Of a DNA stretch of 13,145 nucleotides, positions 1-7,607 are shown piece by piece; position 1 is the stretch's first letter; each line of letters starts with the position of its first letter. The position numbers and the translations under genes are program-made. The stretch comes from Bacteroidales bacterium (GTDB lineage Bacteria > Bacteroidota > Bacteroidia > Bacteroidales > GCA-2748055). The stretch lies in assembly GCA_029934875.1 (NCBI GenBank), contig JAOZLK010000055.1:1-13145 (forward strand), written 5' to 3'. Under the pieces are notes generated by a model. That model was not told the DNA's origin and did not search any database. It worked only from the letters and a program-made list of their open reading frames with translations.

Positions 1-2
1 TT

Positions 3-95
3 AAGTATGTTTCAATAGCATATGATCTCAGCGGGAGTGATTACCATAAAGAGAGAATGGCAGAATTTATTGAAAGAATTGAATCCGCTAATTAG
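3..95 (+). CDS. C-terminal fragment of an unidentified protein (cut by window edge)
   Basis: Frame 3 is open from the window start to a TAG at 93-95 and gives 30 residues that look like real protein: a beta-strand-like start (KYVSIAYDLSG) followed by an amphipathic helix (HKERMAEFIERIES). The other two plus frames have early stops. I do not recognise the family from so short a tail. The gene begins upstream of the window. It converges on the decayed DUF5060 gene, whose remaining reading frame overlaps it by 8 bases. The protein-like composition is the only support, so a chance open stretch cannot be excluded. Confidence 0.5.
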   Translation, partial: KYVSIAYDLSGSDYHKERMAEFIERIESAN

Positions 96-442
96 TGCGA
101 AAAGCGGATAATCCCTTCCTTGCAAGCATGATACGGAAGGTATTTGAAGAGTTTGATGCACCGATAATGCCCTTGCCTTTCCCGTCCTGCCACGTTGGAT
201 CACCTTCATTCCAATCGGCCACGTGGGACTCTGTAGGATACACCATTCCGGGAAAAGAGAACCTCAATTTTATAATCAAGAAAGGGGTTTTCATCGGCCC
301 ATTCTGAAGTTACAGGTCCGGGGATCTCGAGTGTCACTTTGTGCCATTGTTGCAGTTCGCCCAAAATACTAATCTCCTTTTGCGGAACAAGCTGGCAAGA
401 GATGAGAAAAGCAATGAACAGAAGATAGATGGAGTGTTTCAT
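88..442 (-). pseudogene. Decayed DUF5060 glycoside-hydrolase-like lipoprotein gene
   Basis: The reading frame starts at ATG 440-442 with a lipoprotein signal (MKHSIYLLFIAFLISC, Cys16 as lipid anchor). It then shows the start of a DUF5060 domain: GELQQWHKVTLEIPGP, then NPFLDYKIEVLF and VSYRVP. A stop follows after 78 codons (206-208). From about position 222 another minus frame carries DWNEGDPTWQDGKGKGIIGA and then LARKGLSAF, ending at 88-90. From memory, intact family members have a block like this (DW.EGDPTW..GKGKG.IGA.NYLA.KG.N.F) roughly a hundred residues further on. The two pieces are therefore best read as one gene that suffered an internal deletion with a frame change near 220-230, and also lost its long C-terminal catalytic part. 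The family contains large glycan-active lipoproteins of polysaccharide-utilisation loci. The alternative, two unrelated short ORFs, is less likely because both pieces match in the expected order. Confidence 0.72.
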
Positions 443-501
443 TTTGCATTGAAAATTTTGTTTCCATAAATATAAGCCGCATTTTTAATTAACTTTAATA
501 T

Positions 502-2727
502 ATGGACTTTGATGCCATCATTATAGGCGGAGGATTGGGTGGATTGTCGGCTGGAGCCATGCTCGCACGGCATGGGAAAAAAGTCATGCTCATCGAGCAA
601 CACTACGTCCCCGGCGGCTGCGCCACCACATTCAAACGAAAAGACTTCCTTATGGAAGTAGGTCTCCATGCCATGGATGGTCACCTTATCAATGAAGAAA
701 AAAAGCATTCCATATTAAGATACCTGGGGGTGAGAAAACACCTGGATTTTCAAGCTGTTCCTGAATTCTTCCACATCCAGAATGCAAATATAAACTTCAC
801 CTTTCCAAATGGATTCGAACAGGCAATTGAAGCATTAATTCAGGCCTTCCCCGAAGAAGAGAATGGGATCAGAAAACTATTCCGGCTGATGCTGGGGGTA
901 CAGGAGGAGCTCTCCCGCTTTCCAAAAAAAACATGGGAAAAAATATTGAAGTATCCCTTGTTCCCGTTATTCTATCCCAAGATCGTAAATACATTCAGTC
1001 GAACCCTGGGAAAGTACCTTGACAGCCATTTTGTAAGTGATGAGTTAAAATTGATTCTTCAGGGAAATCTGCTCTACTATCATGACGACCCTTATAGTAT
1101 GTCCCTCATCTTTTTTGCAAAAGCCCAGGCCAGTTTTATCCAATATGGAGGTTTCTTTCTCAAGGGCGGATCACAAAAGTTATCCGATTCGCTGGCCAGT
1201 AAAATCACTGACAATCAGGGATGCCTTTTGCTGGGGAAAAGAGTGGATAAGATTCTTGTGGAAAACAAGAAGGCTGTGGGCGTAATCTTCAGCGATGCCT
1301 TTAACAAACAGCTAAAACCGGAAACCCTTCGTGCTGATCACATTATCCACAGTGGAGCAGTCCCCCTGGTGGCAGATCTGATGGATGGAGCTGCTGGGGA
1401 GAAAATTAGAAAGAGTATTGCAGGCATGCATCCAGCCTGCTCCCTGCTTTGTATATACATCGGGTTCTCCAAAGAGCCTAAATCTTTGGGGCACAATCGC
1501 TACTCCACATTTCTATACGGAGATGATGTGAAGAGCCTGAAAGATATTCATGCCAACTTTTACGGGCCCTGGGAACAGCGAAGTTTTGCTTTCGTAGACT
1601 ATGGTCAGGTTGACTCGGGACTTGCACCAGAGGGAAAGAGCTTCGGGGTAATCTCTATGGCCGACCGATTGAGTGACTGGGAGGGCTTGGAGGAAGCCGA
1701 ATACAAAAAGAAGAAAGAAAAGCTTGCAGGGATACTCTTGGATCGTCTCGAAAAAGCTATCCCCGGGATCACCAGCATCATTGAAACTTACGAGGTCGGA
1801 ACATCACGTACCATTAAAAATTACACGCTTAATCCAAATGCTGCACCCTATGGATTTGCGCAAACCCCGGCCCAGGTCGGATTTAAAAGACCATCATACA
1901 AGTCGCCCGTAAAAAATCTATGGCTATCAGGTACATGGACTTTCCCGGGGGGAGGATTCACCGGGGCCATTGTTAGTGGTTTCCTCTGCGGCTTGCAGAT
2001 AAAGAAACAGATGGTAAAAGGCGGCCCTGCCAAAAATGAGGAACAGTATTCCGATCCAAGGGTGGTGAAGCTCTTACAAAAAGAAGTCATTTGCGACCAA
2101 ACACTGGAGCTGATCTTCCAAAAGCCCCCAGGATTCAATTTTCAAGCTGGCCAATATGCATATGTAAGCCTTTCCAATCCAGCCTATTCATCCGCTGATA
2201 TCCCTGTCCGGCCCCTCTCTCTTGCTTCGCATCCCTCGGAAGATCATTTGAAATTTGTGATGAGGAAAAGCTCCAGTAGTTTTAAAAGAAGTTGCGAAGT
2301 ACTTCAGCCTGGAGATTGCGCCACCATATATGGACCAAGAGGGGAGTTTAGCCTTAAGCCAAAAAGCTCCGGACTGGTTTTCCTGGTTTCAGGTATCGGT
2401 ATCTCGCCGGTTTTGCCCATGCTTAGGGAGCTTGCGCAGCAATCGTATAAGAACCCCGTTCATCTCTTCTATTCAAATAAAACAGAAGCCACTGCAGCCT
2501 ACCATCGGCAGCTCTCCAATCCGGGAATTAAAAACTATAGCTATGTACCGGTTTTTACCACCGCAGATGCGCGGATCAATGAAAAGATTCTACAAAAGAG
2601 ACTGAGCGATTTGCTGGTGCCCGATTTCTATATCGTGGGTAGCTCCACTTTCCTTAACTCTATGGTCGAGATGCTTCAAAAAAGCGGTGTCGGAGCTGAT
2701 CATATCCACACAGACGATTTCGGATAA
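502..2727 (+). CDS. CrtISO/retinol saturase-like flavoprotein fused to a ferredoxin-reductase-type domain
   Basis: A 741-residue protein of two joined modules. Residues 1-505 form an NAD(P)/FAD-dependent amine-oxidase-fold enzyme of the phytoene desaturase/carotenoid isomerase/all-trans-retinol 13,14-reductase group. It has a dinucleotide-binding loop at 9-14 (GGGLGG), an acidic ribose ligand at E32, the PGGCATTF motif at 37-44, and a C-terminal FAD motif with LWLSGTWTFPGGGFTGA (473-489). Residues about 518-741 form a ferredoxin-NADP reductase-like unit: flavin-binding RPLSLAS at 570-576, GPRGEFSL at 611-618, NAD(P)-binding GIGISP at 631-636 and a terminal IHTDDFG. No CX2C or [2Fe-2S] motif is visible. 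The inferred design is that the C-terminal module takes hydride from NAD(P)H and feeds the N-terminal flavin, which isomerises or saturates a polyene or related lipid. The substrate is unknown; no other carotenoid gene is present in the window. The ATG at 502 lies in an AT-rich leader without a clear Shine-Dalgarno sequence. It is followed after 25 bases by the HbpS-like gene, probably in the same transcript. Confidence 0.87.
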   Translation: MDFDAIIIGGGLGGLSAGAMLARHGKKVMLIEQHYVPGGCATTFKRKDFLMEVGLHAMDGHLINEEKKHSILRYLGVRKHLDFQAVPEFFHIQNANINFTFPNGFEQAIEALIQAFPEEENGIRKLFRLMLGVQEELSRFPKKTWEKILKYPLFPLFYPKIVNTFSRTLGKYLDSHFVSDELKLILQGNLLYYHDDPYSMSLIFFAKAQASFIQYGGFFLKGGSQKLSDSLASKITDNQGCLLLGKRVDKILVENKKAVGVIFSDAFNKQLKPETLRADHIIHSGAVPLVADLMDGAAGEKIRKSIAGMHPACSLLCIYIGFSKEPKSLGHNRYSTFLYGDDVKSLKDIHANFYGPWEQRSFAFVDYGQVDSGLAPEGKSFGVISMADRLSDWEGLEEAEYKKKKEKLAGILLDRLEKAIPGITSIIETYEVGTSRTIKNYTLNPNAAPYGFAQTPAQVGFKRPSYKSPVKNLWLSGTWTFPGGGFTGAIVSGFLCGLQIKKQMVKGGPAKNEEQYSDPRVVKLLQKEVICDQTLELIFQKPPGFNFQAGQYAYVSLSNPAYSSADIPVRPLSLASHPSEDHLKFVMRKSSSSFKRSCEVLQPGDCATIYGPRGEFSLKPKSSGLVFLVSGIGISPVLPMLRELAQQSYKNPVHLFYSNKTEATAAYHRQLSNPGIKNYSYVPVFTTADARINEKILQKRLSDLLVPDFYIVGSSTFLNSMVEMLQKSGVGADHIHTDDFG

Positions 2728-2752
2728 AGATGAAACTCAATAGAATGAAATC

Positions 2753-3235
2753 ATGAAAAAAGCTCCATTATTATTGTCCATTCTGCTTACATCCACACTG
2801 TTCTTCAATGCCAGGGCGCAATCAGATTCTGGTGTAAAAGGAGAGAAAATATTTTTAAAAAATGCCAATGAGTGTTTGCTTGTTATGGATCTGGCAGCCC
2901 GGGATATGTCGGTCAATGGGGTGGCTCTCGTTGCATTTATCCCTGGTGACACCACAACAGCCTGGACATCAAAAATGATGGTGGTCAGCGCCTTAAGGAA
3001 TAGTTCAGCCAACTATCTTGCCATCGCTTATTCCAAAGCTGCAGAAATGGCTGATACTTACAAGGATAGCGGGAGCGGCACCAGGGAGGTTCTGCATGGG
3101 GAATTTGGATACCAGGGGGGCATCATTAAAAAAGTCGACTCGGGTTATATATTGGCCGTCTTTTCCGGGGCTTCAGGAGAACAGGATGCTGAAATAGCCC
3201 AGGCAGGGGTAGATTGGCTAAATGAACAATTCTAG
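2753..3235 (+). CDS. Exported GlcG/HbpS-like (DUF336) heme-binding family protein
   Basis: A 160-residue protein with a Sec signal peptide (MKKAPLLLSILLTSTLFFNA, predicted cleavage after ARA at 20-22), so it acts in the periplasm or outside the cell. The mature part resembles the GlcG/HbpS (DUF336) fold: an AARDMSVNGVALVAF strand (48-62), a helix with SKAAEMADTYKDSG (94-107), and the family's most typical C-terminal block, a glycine-rich GYQGG (119-123) followed by FSGASGEQDAEIAQAG (137-152). Members of this family include heme-binding or heme-degrading proteins (HbpS of Streptomyces) and proteins of unknown role in glycolate loci, so a heme role is possible but not shown. It starts 25 bases after the flavoprotein gene and is probably co-transcribed with it. 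Its TAG stop shares four bases (CTAG) with the stop of the convergent activase gene, leaving no room for a separate terminator. Confidence 0.75.
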   Translation: MKKAPLLLSILLTSTLFFNARAQSDSGVKGEKIFLKNANECLLVMDLAARDMSVNGVALVAFIPGDTTTAWTSKMMVVSALRNSSANYLAIAYSKAAEMADTYKDSGSGTREVLHGEFGYQGGIIKKVDSGYILAVFSGASGEQDAEIAQAGVDWLNEQF

Positions 3236-6200
3236 ACCGTAGCTGACTGGATGTAGGGAACAATCACATCATTCATCCGGTCGCTGGTACCATCATAGGT
3301 AATGGTCACGATAGGAACCCCGGTAACTTCCTTAATTTTCTGCGTCATTGCTTCGGTAACCAATGCAGGGCAGCAGAAAGAAGGATTGGTCTGAACAAAA
3401 AGTGACACCTCGGGATAGTTCTCTACAATGTAGAAGATCTTTAAAAGGTTATCATAGGACTCACCCGAATGAAGTGGATCGATATTGAAATCAGCAAGGC
3501 TTTTCTCCAGTTCCCTGGGTCGGATCACTGGCGATGGGCCCAAAATACCAGCAAATGCTTTGTAGTACTTCTCATCCATAAATTTTAACAGGTTCATGAT
3601 GATCCGGTTCATCCCAGTCGTAACCAGTTCTCCCCTCTGATTGGCTCGCCTAAAAATATTTTCACTGGTCAACTTGGCGTAATCGTTATAAGGTGTAGCC
3701 AGAACCTCCCCCCCTGCCTCTTCAATGGAGCGAACCAGTTCCTGGTTCATAACATCATTGTCCCGCACGTACAAATCACCAAAGATGGCCACCATCGGTT
3801 TGCGCTCATTCTTTTCATATTCAATCTCTTCGAACATTCTGACCCCTTCTCTGATTGCATTATCAATGGAACGCCCACCAGAAAGGGCATCCACCAGGAT
3901 AGCGTGAACCTCTTCATTGACTTCGTCGGTCTGACCGTGCTGCAACTCATAGGGCCTGATCCGGCATGCCACCTTACGGAAGAGTCCACCAAGCATGTAT
4001 GCAAAATAGCTGTAATAGGTGATACTCAGAGACATCTCCCTGTGTGTCAGTTCTCCTGAATAGACCGCAGCTTTCTCCAGGCCCTTTCCGTAGTTTTCAA
4101 GAATCCGCTTGATGTAATATGGATACTGCCTTAAATTGCAGGTAGCCTTGCTCTCCATCATCCAAAGGATGCAAGAGGACGGGTCCATCTCGTGTCGCTC
4201 AATATAATCAATGTAGTCCTGCGCAACTACGTTTATGGGAAGGCATTGGCCCGTATTATGAACCATGCTTTTGCGGATGCCCAGCTCACTGGATTCCAGC
4301 AAACGGGTATCATATCCTCCCCTTCTCAGGTTGGCCTCGATCAGCGGGCTCACATACGTGTCCCAATTGGGTATTAGTAGTGTCTTTCCTCCTACATCCG
4401 TATCTACTTTGGGAAGCAGGCCCCCCAGGTCGGGATTAGCTTCCGGTACCCTTGAGAGTGCATGATTCCGGAATGATCTTAATGCGGCCTCGATCCTTGT
4501 TTCATAACCTGTATTGGAGTCGTGTTCATCGATCTGGATCACCAGGTAGGGTTTCCCGTAAAGGTTCATCAATTGCTTGAAATACTCCAGGATGAAAGAA
4601 TCAGGAGCACACTTGAATGCAGTAACGAGTACCGGGTAAAGATTTGGAGTTCTGCATGTCACCTCGGCGGCCCTCATGATGTTAGCAGCAAAGTGCCAGG
4701 GTATTTTTTTCAGCAAATTATTAAAAGCTTCATCTCTTTCCTGATCTATTTTCAACATCTCCTGAGAGAAGGCATTGACACCCATACCTGAAAAGATTCC
4801 GGGAATGCCCTTATTGAGTGTCTCTGAAAGCACCACATATGGCCTTCCCAACAGAACCACCGACACATCTCCCTTGTTGTCAAAACCATTCAGGAACATT
4901 TCCTCCATTTCCTCCTTCTGTCTTTCTGTCCCGTCACGCGCCATTTCCAGTGCTGCAGAAACATCGGATAAAGCAAGGTGATCAAAACCCACTCTTTTCA
5001 GTTCCTTCAAAAGAATCTTGCTGTTGCTCAGGCCGTTTTTGCTGAAATTGAGCATGGGACTGATCAACTTCTTTTTCATATCCTCACCCTCGAGAAAGGA
5101 AAGTGAAGCACTGTACTGGGTATAGTAACAGAAGTTCTGGTCATTTAAGCCCGGGCTTTCCCTGGCTTCCAGGTAGATTGGCATAAATACATAATCGCAA
5201 GTCTCGGCCATGTGGGTCACATGCCCGTACATGGCATCGATGGGGGCACAGAACTCCGCCCCTGCTATTTTCTTCCCCAGCTTCAATGAATCCCTAAAAC
5301 CTTCACTGGTCCTGATCCCGATCCCCAGCTCCCTGAAAAAGAGCCTCCAGAAGGCCTGATCCTCCACAAGGTGCAGGGTGGCTGGCAAACCAATGGACAC
5401 CTGGCCCCTGCTGCTTTTGCCCGGAACCGGATCGCATCTTTTCAAAAGCTGTTTTCGCAACCTCATCAGATCGAACTGCTTCCCTCCCAGACTCACAAAT
5501 TTTTTAGTCTCATAATCCCGTCCACACAGAAAGCCATAGGCAAGCTTCTCTCCATTTACACTTGCCACAGAGATTGTACACTTATTAAGGCAGAGTTCAC
5601 AAGCTTCTGTCTCCACCGGAATCTCACGCTTATGAAGATCCAGCCCCCTGAACTGAGTGCTCCCTTTATGCTCCTCCTTTAAAATCAGGGCGGTCCCCAG
5701 TGCACCGGTCAGGTGACATAGTGGAGATACATACAGGGATTTGCCCAGGCGCTGTTCAAAGGCCGCCACAAGGGCCCGGTTTTTGGCTGTGGCTCCCTGG
5801 AAGCAGACATGCTCCCCAATGTGCGCCTCACTGGCCACCTTCTTAAGGTAATTCTCTCGTACCGAGTGAATCACAGTGGCTAGCACCTCCTCAACGCTGT
5901 AACCCTGGCTCAGCAGCTGGTTGATATCACGCTCCATAAAAACAGTACAACGGTCGCTGGCCAGAGGCGCAGGACGGCCCATGGCCATATGCTCATAATC
6001 CTCCAGCTTAACACCCAGCCTGCCGGCCAGCTCCTCAATAAAACTACCGGTACCGGCAGCACAGACCGTATTCATGTGTGAGAAGCTTACCACCCCGTCC
6101 TTCATCTGGGTGAACTTGGCATCCTGTCCGCCAATTTCAATGATCGTATCGGTCTTCGGATTGAGTTCAAAAGCAGCCCTGGCATGGGCGGTTATCTCAT

Positions 6201-7440
6201 CCACATCCTGGTCGGCACCTACAATTCCGCCAATAAATTTACGGCCCGATCCTGTCGTTCCACAGGCCAGAATTTCAGGCTCGATGTCATGTTCAATCAT
6301 CAAGACATGACAGGACTCGAAAAGAGCCTGAACAGCCCTTAGAGGTTGTCCCAGAGTATAAGTGTAGAATCCAGCAACTGGCCTTCCATCTGCATCAATC
6401 AGCACCGACTTAGTACTGGTGGATCCCACATCAATACCAAGGTAAAACTGCCTTTTTCCTTCTGTCAGATCATGGTAGATATCCACCTGTACCTTCCCGT
6501 CGTGACTGGCTCTTACAGGCTTATAATCCCTCTGTGCAGCAGGCCCCTGCATGTCTGATGCAGACTCAGCCAGCTCCAGGGCCTCGAAGAAATATTCCTT
6601 CTCTCCCTGTTCTGCCAGGATCTTGCTCATATCCACAGGAGGCATAGATCTTCCTTCCTGTATTTCTTTTAACAATAAATGAGCAGCTCCCAGGACCGGC
6701 AAATAGGGAGATAAAGGGTGGGCTTCAATATCCTTCCCAATGATCCGCCTGAGGTGCCCTGCCACCGACTGGTTCATGGAAACTCCTCCGGTCATCAGGA
6801 TGGGAGAACCAGGGGCTGACTTATTGAATAATGTATCCGCAATGTTCTCTGCCAATCCCTTGCAAAGGCTGTCGCAAATGGCTTCGATGCTGTAGCCCCT
6901 TTGCTGGGCATGAATCAGGTCTGTTTTGGCAAAAACCGAGCACCTGGCTGCAATATCGGGAATGGCCGACTGGTTTTTTAGAGCTATACCAGAAAGGTGT
7001 GCAGTATCCTTAAGATTCAATCGCAGGGCTTGCTGATCCAGAAAACTACCGGTACCAGCTGCACATGAAGAACTATGACTGGTATGGGAATATGTTCCTT
7101 CTTCACTCAGCTCAAGGAGGAAGAACTTTTCTGCCCCCACATGAAGAATCGAACGGGCTTTCAGGCCCAGGTTAGAGACTGCCCCAATTAATGAAACCTG
7201 TGTGTCAAACACCCGGATCTGGCGATGAAACCCGGTTTTCCCAGACGGAGCAGCTATCCCCAGTATCTCTTCCGGCCTGAATCGACCCAGAATTTCATCC
7301 AGGGTTCTACGGATATCGCCTTGGTGCAAGGCGTAGTCCTGGCCAATCAGTTTGCCTTTCTGATCAATCCAGACCAGGGAAATGGACACTGACCCTATAT
7401 CAATACCAAGGATGATTTTATTTTGACTTTCCCCCTCCAT
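3232..7440 (-). CDS. Giant 2-hydroxyacyl-CoA dehydratase activase fusion: two BadF/BcrA ATPase domains, DUF2229 and HgdB-like C-terminus
   Basis: A 1402-residue cytoplasmic protein. Domain 1 (about 9-262) and domain 2 (about 332-588) are ASKHA ATPases of the BadF/BadG/BcrA/BcrD type, each with a phosphate loop (GIDIGSVS at 12-19, GIDVGSTSTK at 335-344). Each keeps the two cysteines that in homodimeric activases bridge one [4Fe-4S] cluster: C126 (CAAGTGSFLD) and C167 in domain 1, C460 (CAAGTGSFIEE) and C498 in domain 2. The GGQD motif is intact only in domain 2 (437-440); domain 1 has VGAEKF (101-106). A cysteine cluster follows (C614, C617, C621, C639), then a DUF2229-like region (about 680-990) with AEFCAPIDA (728-736). 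The C-terminus, about 1010-1402, resembles the dehydratase component HgdB: GQCLPINV (1064-1071) and NPSFCCPAL (1352-1360). Known activases use ATP to push one electron at very low potential into a dehydratase; this fusion family has, as far as I know, no defined substrate. No separate dehydratase subunits or CoA-pathway genes are nearby. The next upstream ATG (at 7450) is out of frame, supporting the chosen start. Confidence 0.9.
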   Translation of the reverse strand: MEGESQNKIILGIDIGSVSISLVWIDQKGKLIGQDYALHQGDIRRTLDEILGRFRPEEILGIAAPSGKTGFHRQIRVFDTQVSLIGAVSNLGLKARSILHVGAEKFFLLELSEEGTYSHTSHSSSCAAGTGSFLDQQALRLNLKDTAHLSGIALKNQSAIPDIAARCSVFAKTDLIHAQQRGYSIEAICDSLCKGLAENIADTLFNKSAPGSPILMTGGVSMNQSVAGHLRRIIGKDIEAHPLSPYLPVLGAAHLLLKEIQEGRSMPPVDMSKILAEQGEKEYFFEALELAESASDMQGPAAQRDYKPVRASHDGKVQVDIYHDLTEGKRQFYLGIDVGSTSTKSVLIDADGRPVAGFYTYTLGQPLRAVQALFESCHVLMIEHDIEPEILACGTTGSGRKFIGGIVGADQDVDEITAHARAAFELNPKTDTIIEIGGQDAKFTQMKDGVVSFSHMNTVCAAGTGSFIEELAGRLGVKLEDYEHMAMGRPAPLASDRCTVFMERDINQLLSQGYSVEEVLATVIHSVRENYLKKVASEAHIGEHVCFQGATAKNRALVAAFEQRLGKSLYVSPLCHLTGALGTALILKEEHKGSTQFRGLDLHKREIPVETEACELCLNKCTISVASVNGEKLAYGFLCGRDYETKKFVSLGGKQFDLMRLRKQLLKRCDPVPGKSSRGQVSIGLPATLHLVEDQAFWRLFFRELGIGIRTSEGFRDSLKLGKKIAGAEFCAPIDAMYGHVTHMAETCDYVFMPIYLEARESPGLNDQNFCYYTQYSASLSFLEGEDMKKKLISPMLNFSKNGLSNSKILLKELKRVGFDHLALSDVSAALEMARDGTERQKEEMEEMFLNGFDNKGDVSVVLLGRPYVVLSETLNKGIPGIFSGMGVNAFSQEMLKIDQERDEAFNNLLKKIPWHFAANIMRAAEVTCRTPNLYPVLVTAFKCAPDSFILEYFKQLMNLYGKPYLVIQIDEHDSNTGYETRIEAALRSFRNHALSRVPEANPDLGGLLPKVDTDVGGKTLLIPNWDTYVSPLIEANLRRGGYDTRLLESSELGIRKSMVHNTGQCLPINVVAQDYIDYIERHEMDPSSCILWMMESKATCNLRQYPYYIKRILENYGKGLEKAAVYSGELTHREMSLSITYYSYFAYMLGGLFRKVACRIRPYELQHGQTDEVNEEVHAILVDALSGGRSIDNAIREGVRMFEEIEYEKNERKPMVAIFGDLYVRDNDVMNQELVRSIEEAGGEVLATPYNDYAKLTSENIFRRANQRGELVTTGMNRIIMNLLKFMDEKYYKAFAGILGPSPVIRPRELEKSLADFNIDPLHSGESYDNLLKIFYIVENYPEVSLFVQTNPSFCCPALVTEAMTQKIKEVTGVPIVTITYDGTSDRMNDVIVPYIQSATV

Positions 7441-7473
7441 ATCCGAGCATTAGCAGAACTCCAGCTCTAAATT

Positions 7474-7515
7474 AGTCGAATCTTCCTTTAGTAAAACAGA
7501 GTCGAATCCTGTTTT
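7474..7515. promoter_or_regulatory. Direct repeat plus hairpin in the divergent promoter region
   Basis: The 167-base region between the divergent activase and serine-hydrolase genes contains the 9-mer AGTCGAATC twice, at 7474-7482 and 7500-7508. The second copy forms the exact loop of an inverted repeat, AAAACAG (7493-7499) and CTGTTTT (7509-7515). This is seen directly; a regulator-binding role is inference. The arrangement could equally be a chance feature of AT-rich intergenic DNA. Confidence 0.35.
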
Positions 7516-7576
7516 GCTTAGTTTAGAATGATTAAAAGAAGTGTCAGTTTCAGTTTCGTTTTTCAAAATATTTAAT

Positions 7577-7584
7577 CAGCTTTG
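7577..7584 (+). promoter_or_regulatory. Possible -7 element of the serine hydrolase gene
   Basis: CAGCTTTG differs by one base from the Bacteroidota -7 consensus TAnnTTTG and lies 23 bases before the ATG at 7608. No convincing TTTG -33 element is seen at the usual spacing upstream, only a T-rich stretch near 7554-7563. This is a weak call. Confidence 0.25.
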
Positions 7585-7607
7585 TCTCGCATTTTAAGCT
7601 CAAAACC

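Noticed and set aside
12..209. Minus-strand 65-codon ORF across the pseudogene
   Set aside because: It lies in the third frame of the decayed DUF5060 gene, lacks any family motif, and covers the real C-terminal fragment on the plus strand.
2730..2756. Eight-codon mini-ORF (ATG 2730) whose TGA overlaps the ATG of the HbpS-like gene
   Set aside because: It could couple translation, but so short an ORF in an A-rich spacer is expected by chance and its peptide (MKLNRMKS) shows nothing notable.
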